DNA of 64,000 bases, taken from the NCBI RefSeq assembly GCF_003815715.1, contig NZ_CP033922.1:3954001-4018000 (forward strand), written 5' to 3'. The notes below the pieces were generated by a model, which had not been told where the DNA came from, ran no database searches, and worked only from the letters and a program-made list of their open reading frames with translations. The DNA is from Chryseobacterium sp. G0162. GTDB lineage: Bacteria; Bacteroidota; Bacteroidia; Flavobacteriales; Weeksellaceae. Position 1 is the stretch's first letter, and each line of letters begins with the position of its first letter. The translations under genes and the position numbers were made by a program. Shown here in pieces: positions 60,880 through 64,000 of this stretch.

Positions 60880-61049
60880 GTCTTATTATTTTTGAATTTG
60901 TTAATGAGTTGGGTTATTATTGTTTTTTTGTCTGTTTGTTCTTCAGGTTCTCCCGAAGTAATTACTGGTTTTACGAGTGGCTGTGTCAGTTTTACTGACT
61001 TCAATACTAATTTTCCCTCATGTGCAGCCGTGATAAAGTTTTTTTTCAT
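60876..61049 (-). CDS. 57-residue protein, coupled to the 274-residue gene
   Basis: The frame starts at the ATG complementary to 61047-61049 and encodes MKKNFITAAHEGKLVLKSVK followed by Pro/Val/Thr-rich and Lys-rich segments, ending NKFKNNKT. The TGA stop shares bases with the ATG of the next gene (ATGA). It lies 41 bases after the 172-residue gene. The tight coupling on the same strand argues that it is real. No family is recognised. Confidence 0.6.
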   Translation of the reverse strand: MKKNFITAAHEGKLVLKSVKLTQPLVKPVITSGEPEEQTDKKTIITQLINKFKNNKT

Positions 61050-61090
61050 ATTTTCTTTTTCTGATGAGGTTTTTTCCTGAACCGAATGAG

Positions 61091-61609
61091 TTATTCGTTT
61101 TTTTTTTCGCTCTCCTCAGTCCTGTTAGGAACTTCTGTAAAAGAAGTAGGAGTGGAAGGGGCTTCGTTGGAAACAGGAAGGGTGTTGACATTATAAATAG
61201 TATTGGAAACTTTAGCTTTTACTTCCGCATAATCACTTACCATTTTAAATAAGTCTTTCATCATTTCATTTCCTTTTCCCGCATCCTGGCCCTGCAACTG
61301 TTCTGTTGGGTGGGTTGATGCCTCTTTACTCCCCGGTGCCGGCCCGAAAGTGGTTCCATAGGTGAGTAAATTATTGGCAAGTCTGCTTAATGCGATAAGA
61401 CCTACCTGCTCAAATCCTTTTAAAAAAGACTGTAAATCCTGAACCATCATTCCTGTAGACTGTTCAATCATTACTTTGGTAACTCCGGTCATCGGGGAAG
61501 CTTTAGGAGGTGCAAGTACCTCACTGTTCACAAATACTACAGCTTTCTCTGCCGGAGTAATGGCTTCCACTGCCTGAGATTGTGTTTTTTCACTGTTAAG
61601 TTCATTCAT
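61091..61609 (-). CDS. Unknown reb-operon protein with STG-M motif
   Basis: The 172-residue protein has a variable N-terminus, a central helical part with VMIEQSTGMMVQDLQSFLKG and FEQVGLIALSRLANNLLTYG, then a Gly/Pro/Ser-rich stretch and a helix (NEMMKDLFKMVSDYAEVKAK). The EQSTGMM motif resembles the AHSTGIM motif of the RebB array, suggesting a diverged Reb-like core inside a larger chain. It starts 17 bases after the seventh RebB gene. Confidence 0.6.
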   Translation of the reverse strand: MNELNSEKTQSQAVEAITPAEKAVVFVNSEVLAPPKASPMTGVTKVMIEQSTGMMVQDLQSFLKGFEQVGLIALSRLANNLLTYGTTFGPAPGSKEASTHPTEQLQGQDAGKGNEMMKDLFKMVSDYAEVKAKVSNTIYNVNTLPVSNEAPSTPTSFTEVPNRTEESEKKNE

Positions 61610-61626
61610 GATGGAAAGGTTTTAGA

Positions 61627-61842
61627 TTATCCTTTTAAGATTTTAATGGCATCAGCAACAATTGCAGGGTTGAGCTGATTCAAGTTCTGCTGATTGGTTA
61701 CCGAATTCTGAATGGAAATTCCACTGGCATGGGTAGCCATCTGGTAAAGCATACTCATGGCCTGTGCGGGAGACTCACCCAGCACGGTAACATTCGTCTG
61801 CGTTACGGCGTCTGTAGTCTGATTGTTTACGGTGTCTGCCAT
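61627..61842 (-). CDS. RebB-like protein, first gene of upstream reb operon
   Basis: The 71-residue protein keeps the RebB layout: TTDAVTQTNVTVLGESPAQA, then MSMLYQMATHASGISIQNSV, and ends PAIVADAIKILKG. It is shorter than the array members because the Gln/Thr-rich middle (QAATTQG) is missing. It is the first gene of the second reb operon, with five further genes downstream. Confidence 0.8.
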   Translation of the reverse strand: MADTVNNQTTDAVTQTNVTVLGESPAQAMSMLYQMATHASGISIQNSVTNQQNLNQLNPAIVADAIKILKG

Positions 61843-62253
61843 ATTTTGGGTTTAAATGGTTATTATTATTTTAACTTTCACGATCTTTTTTCAAAGATTA
61901 TTCTTTCAATCCAACCATTCTTTTTTCGGCTGAGTATTCAGAATGAGATTGTTGACCTCTTTTGTCTGATACAAATTTCATTAATAAAAATAAATCTTCA
62001 TTAAGGGAAAAGACTGAATTTTTAAAAATAAGGGAATTCTCCCATGAGTGATTTTTTTAATAAAAAATGAAACATCCTTATAATATGTTGTGATCTTTAT
62101 AGGACTGGTACTCCATAAGTTAATAGCTATATATACTAAAACGATCTGGTACTAAGAGTAAACCCTGAATTTCTAAAAATGGGGAGATCCCCTCTATTCT
62201 GCCATGAGCTTTACCTTGAAATTTGTGCGATAACCTATTTATTAATCAACAGT
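61843..62253. promoter_or_regulatory. Divergent promoter region of the R-body island
   Basis: The 411-base AT-rich gap separates the upstream reb operon and the 502-residue orphan gene. A near-match TAATCTTTG (minus strand, about 61894-61902) has one extra base relative to TAnnTTTG. GGGGA-GA-TCCCC (62181-62192) forms a small palindrome before the orphan gene. I could not define promoters with confidence. Confidence 0.35.
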
Positions 62254-63762
62254 ATGGAAAGAACAAATAATCAAAGTGGAGAATCAATAATAAAACCTAA
62301 AGTACTCATTCAGCCTGGATATGCAACTGGAGATATGTTTGCGATTGCCGCAGCTTTAATTGATGATGATGAACTTCATGTAGTCATTTCAAAAGGTGAT
62401 GAGAATTGTAATGATCCTACAGATAAGGCAGATTCTATTAAAAAATTTTATGAAGATTCCAGAATTGCTGAAAAGAGAATACATCTTGTGGAAGTAAGTA
62501 AGTTAAGAGAAAACGAAGAAGAGTTAAATGAGAAAGTTGCTAGATTTCAAGTAATAGGAAGGATTGATTATGGAACTGATTACGTTGCAAGAAAATTTTC
62601 AAAAAGCATGAAGAGAAAGGTAAGAAACGCATGGAAAGTTAATAGCTGTAACGGTGAAGATAAAGCTATAGAAAAATGGTTGACAGAAAAAGGGATACCC
62701 ATTACTGGAGGCCGCTTACTTATTTTATGGTCACGGTTCAGTGGCAAAAACGGTGATATTCATATAGAACATGACACGAGTTATTTCGGGACTAGACAAA
62801 TTGTAAAGAGAGCAGTGAATATGTATGATGCCATAATTATTACGGGTGATAAAGGATATCAGGAAGAAAGAAGAGAAAAAGACCTGAGAAGCAAAAGAGA
62901 TTCTAAAAAAAGAGGGCATCAGTTTGACGAAATTGCCAATGAGGTCAACGCTTCCAAAGTTTTTAACATCACTGAATTCTGGAATGATGAAAATTCAAAT
63001 GATCTTCCAAAATGGGACGGGAATACCCGCGTGGGACAATTTAAGCTGTATGAATATTTTCAGAACAATTTTAAGGATGTAAAGCATCTGGGATTCAGAA
63101 GTGGAAACCTTGAAGTGATGGCAATGTTAGGATATCAGGTCAGATATATGGAAGAAGGTAAAAGAGTAGGAGATGAAAGTAAAGGTGGATATAGAATGAC
63201 TGCATGGAATGACCGCCGTGAAAGCCTTATGGATAAAAGTATTCCCGAAGATGAGAGATTGACAATTGGATATGAACGGATCCAGTTGATTGACCTTCCT
63301 ACAAGAACAGGGAAGTTTCTTCAGGATAAAAAGTTGGAAATCAATAGCAATGCAATTGATAAAGATGCAATAGATGAAGAAGTCAGAAGGAGAATAAGTG
63401 TCATGGATGAAAAAGCTAGGAAAAATTTTAAAAACACCTATAACAAAGAATTAAAAGAAGTAAAAAGAGAGAGAATTAAATGGGGGAAAGATGAAGTAGA
63501 AAAATGGAGACGGCCAGATTTTACTCCTGGTAATAAAGGTGGAGCCCAAAAACCTGATGAGATTCGTGATAAGTACTTAAGAGGATTTAATGATACAGAT
63601 TTGGATATTCTCTTTAATCAATATTTACGCCCTGCAGATTGGAATGGAATTGAAGATAGAATTATACGACAAGAGAAACATTATTCAAAGGAGCATACCG
63701 AAGGTTTGGATCAGAATGAAAGAAATAAACTATTTGAAGAATTAGCAACTCAGCCTTCCTGA
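62254..63762 (+). CDS. Orphan 502-residue protein, candidate R-body-linked effector
   Basis: I chose the ATG at 62254 (MERTNNQSGESIIKPKVLIQ) because the earlier in-frame ATG at 62179 adds a weak lead. No family is recognised. The first part has a Rossmann-like alternation (KVLIQPGYATGDMFAIAAAL, LHVVISKGDEN), the middle has HIEHDTSYFGTRQIVKRAV and GFRSGNLEVMAMLGYQVRYM, and the C-terminal third is highly charged and helical. The gene is divergent from the reb operon and ends in its own terminator. A role as toxin or cargo is inference. Confidence 0.55.
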   Translation: MERTNNQSGESIIKPKVLIQPGYATGDMFAIAAALIDDDELHVVISKGDENCNDPTDKADSIKKFYEDSRIAEKRIHLVEVSKLRENEEELNEKVARFQVIGRIDYGTDYVARKFSKSMKRKVRNAWKVNSCNGEDKAIEKWLTEKGIPITGGRLLILWSRFSGKNGDIHIEHDTSYFGTRQIVKRAVNMYDAIIITGDKGYQEERREKDLRSKRDSKKRGHQFDEIANEVNASKVFNITEFWNDENSNDLPKWDGNTRVGQFKLYEYFQNNFKDVKHLGFRSGNLEVMAMLGYQVRYMEEGKRVGDESKGGYRMTAWNDRRESLMDKSIPEDERLTIGYERIQLIDLPTRTGKFLQDKKLEINSNAIDKDAIDEEVRRRISVMDEKARKNFKNTYNKELKEVKRERIKWGKDEVEKWRRPDFTPGNKGGAQKPDEIRDKYLRGFNDTDLDILFNQYLRPADWNGIEDRIIRQEKHYSKEHTEGLDQNERNKLFEELATQPS

Positions 63763-64000
63763 TATTTTTAAAATCAAAGACAATACTAACAGATTAAAAT
63801 TCGTATTTCCACAGTTTTCCTATGGGGATTTTATTCTCTGTTTTGCAGCACGATAATCAGGTACCTAAATTTATATGACTATACACCGAAATCCGGGCAG
63901 ATATAATCTGTTCCGGATTTTAAGGTAATAACGGTTAAAAATCACTATATTTAGAATTATAATAAATGATCTAATTAAACTTTAAAACCAATAAATTATG
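63763..64000. other. Terminator and start of the next gene
   Basis: AAATCCGG (63889-63896) pairs with CCGGATTT (63913-63920), and an inner CAGAT/ATCTG extends the hairpin; it lies about 130 bases after the orphan gene. The window ends with an ATG at 63998-64000 that may be the first codon of the next gene, but nothing further can be said. Confidence 0.5.

Noticed and set aside
58655..63762. Prophage or contractile injection system
   Set aside because: No tail, sheath, baseplate, integrase or portal protein is present. The short proteins match the RebB pattern better.

Overview
The window looks like a chromosomal segment of a Flavobacteriia member, most likely Chryseobacterium or a close relative in the Weeksellaceae. 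The evidence is AT-rich DNA, Bacteroidetes-type promoters (a TAnnTTTG -7 box, sometimes with TTG about 17-23 bases upstream), weak Shine-Dalgarno sites, many small lipoproteins, and gene families typical of the phylum (TonB receptor with a carboxypeptidase-like domain, DUF6526, TPR-AraC membrane regulators). I saw no rRNA, tRNA, insertion sequence or CRISPR array.

Layout. 1-9.9 kb holds housekeeping genes: murF (5' end outside the window), a NUDIX hydrolase, a decayed gene pair, an SRPBCC protein, an AraC regulator with a beta-helix target, an OMP-lptC-anmK operon, and holB. 9.9-16.2 kb holds small exported and unknown proteins and a TetR-controlled tripartite efflux operon (TolC, HlyD/EmrA, EmrB). 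16.6-32.7 kb holds a DoxD/DoxA-type protein, an alpha/beta hydrolase, tag, an HxlR/oxidoreductase divergent pair, a DUF2199 protein, a patatin, corA, fabH, a thioredoxin, a membrane AraC regulator, lipoproteins beside a heptanucleotide repeat, and pruA. 33.1-45.1 kb is a complete urea-use locus: ureA-ureB-ureC, an outer-membrane protein, ureE-ureF-ureG-ureD, a UreH-type nickel permease, a urea channel, a TonB receptor and an AraC regulator. 45.4-53.9 kb holds topoisomerase IB, a small lipoprotein, an aminopeptidase P, a Crp/Fnr regulator, redox genes, and a siderophore-interacting protein beside an AraC regulator.

54.0-63.8 kb is the most unusual part: a putative R-body (refractile body) island. 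Six tandem RebB-family genes lie in about 364-bp units separated by hairpins, one of which carries a compensatory base-pair change. Upstream on the same strand is a second operon with a seventh RebB-like protein, other short proteins that share an STG-M motif, and unknown partners including a 57-residue gene. A four-gene operon encoding an unknown protein, a membrane protein, a histidine kinase and a NarL-type response regulator converges on the array. A 502-residue orphan protein is divergently transcribed from the other end. R-bodies are contractile protein ribbons known from Caedibacter; that this locus makes one, that the kinase pair controls it and that the orphan is its cargo are all inferences.

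Dispersed palindromic repeats occupy many intergenic gaps: three copies of a double-hairpin GGCTTTAGCC element, two members of a GTCATTCTGA family, a 33-bp palindrome and others.
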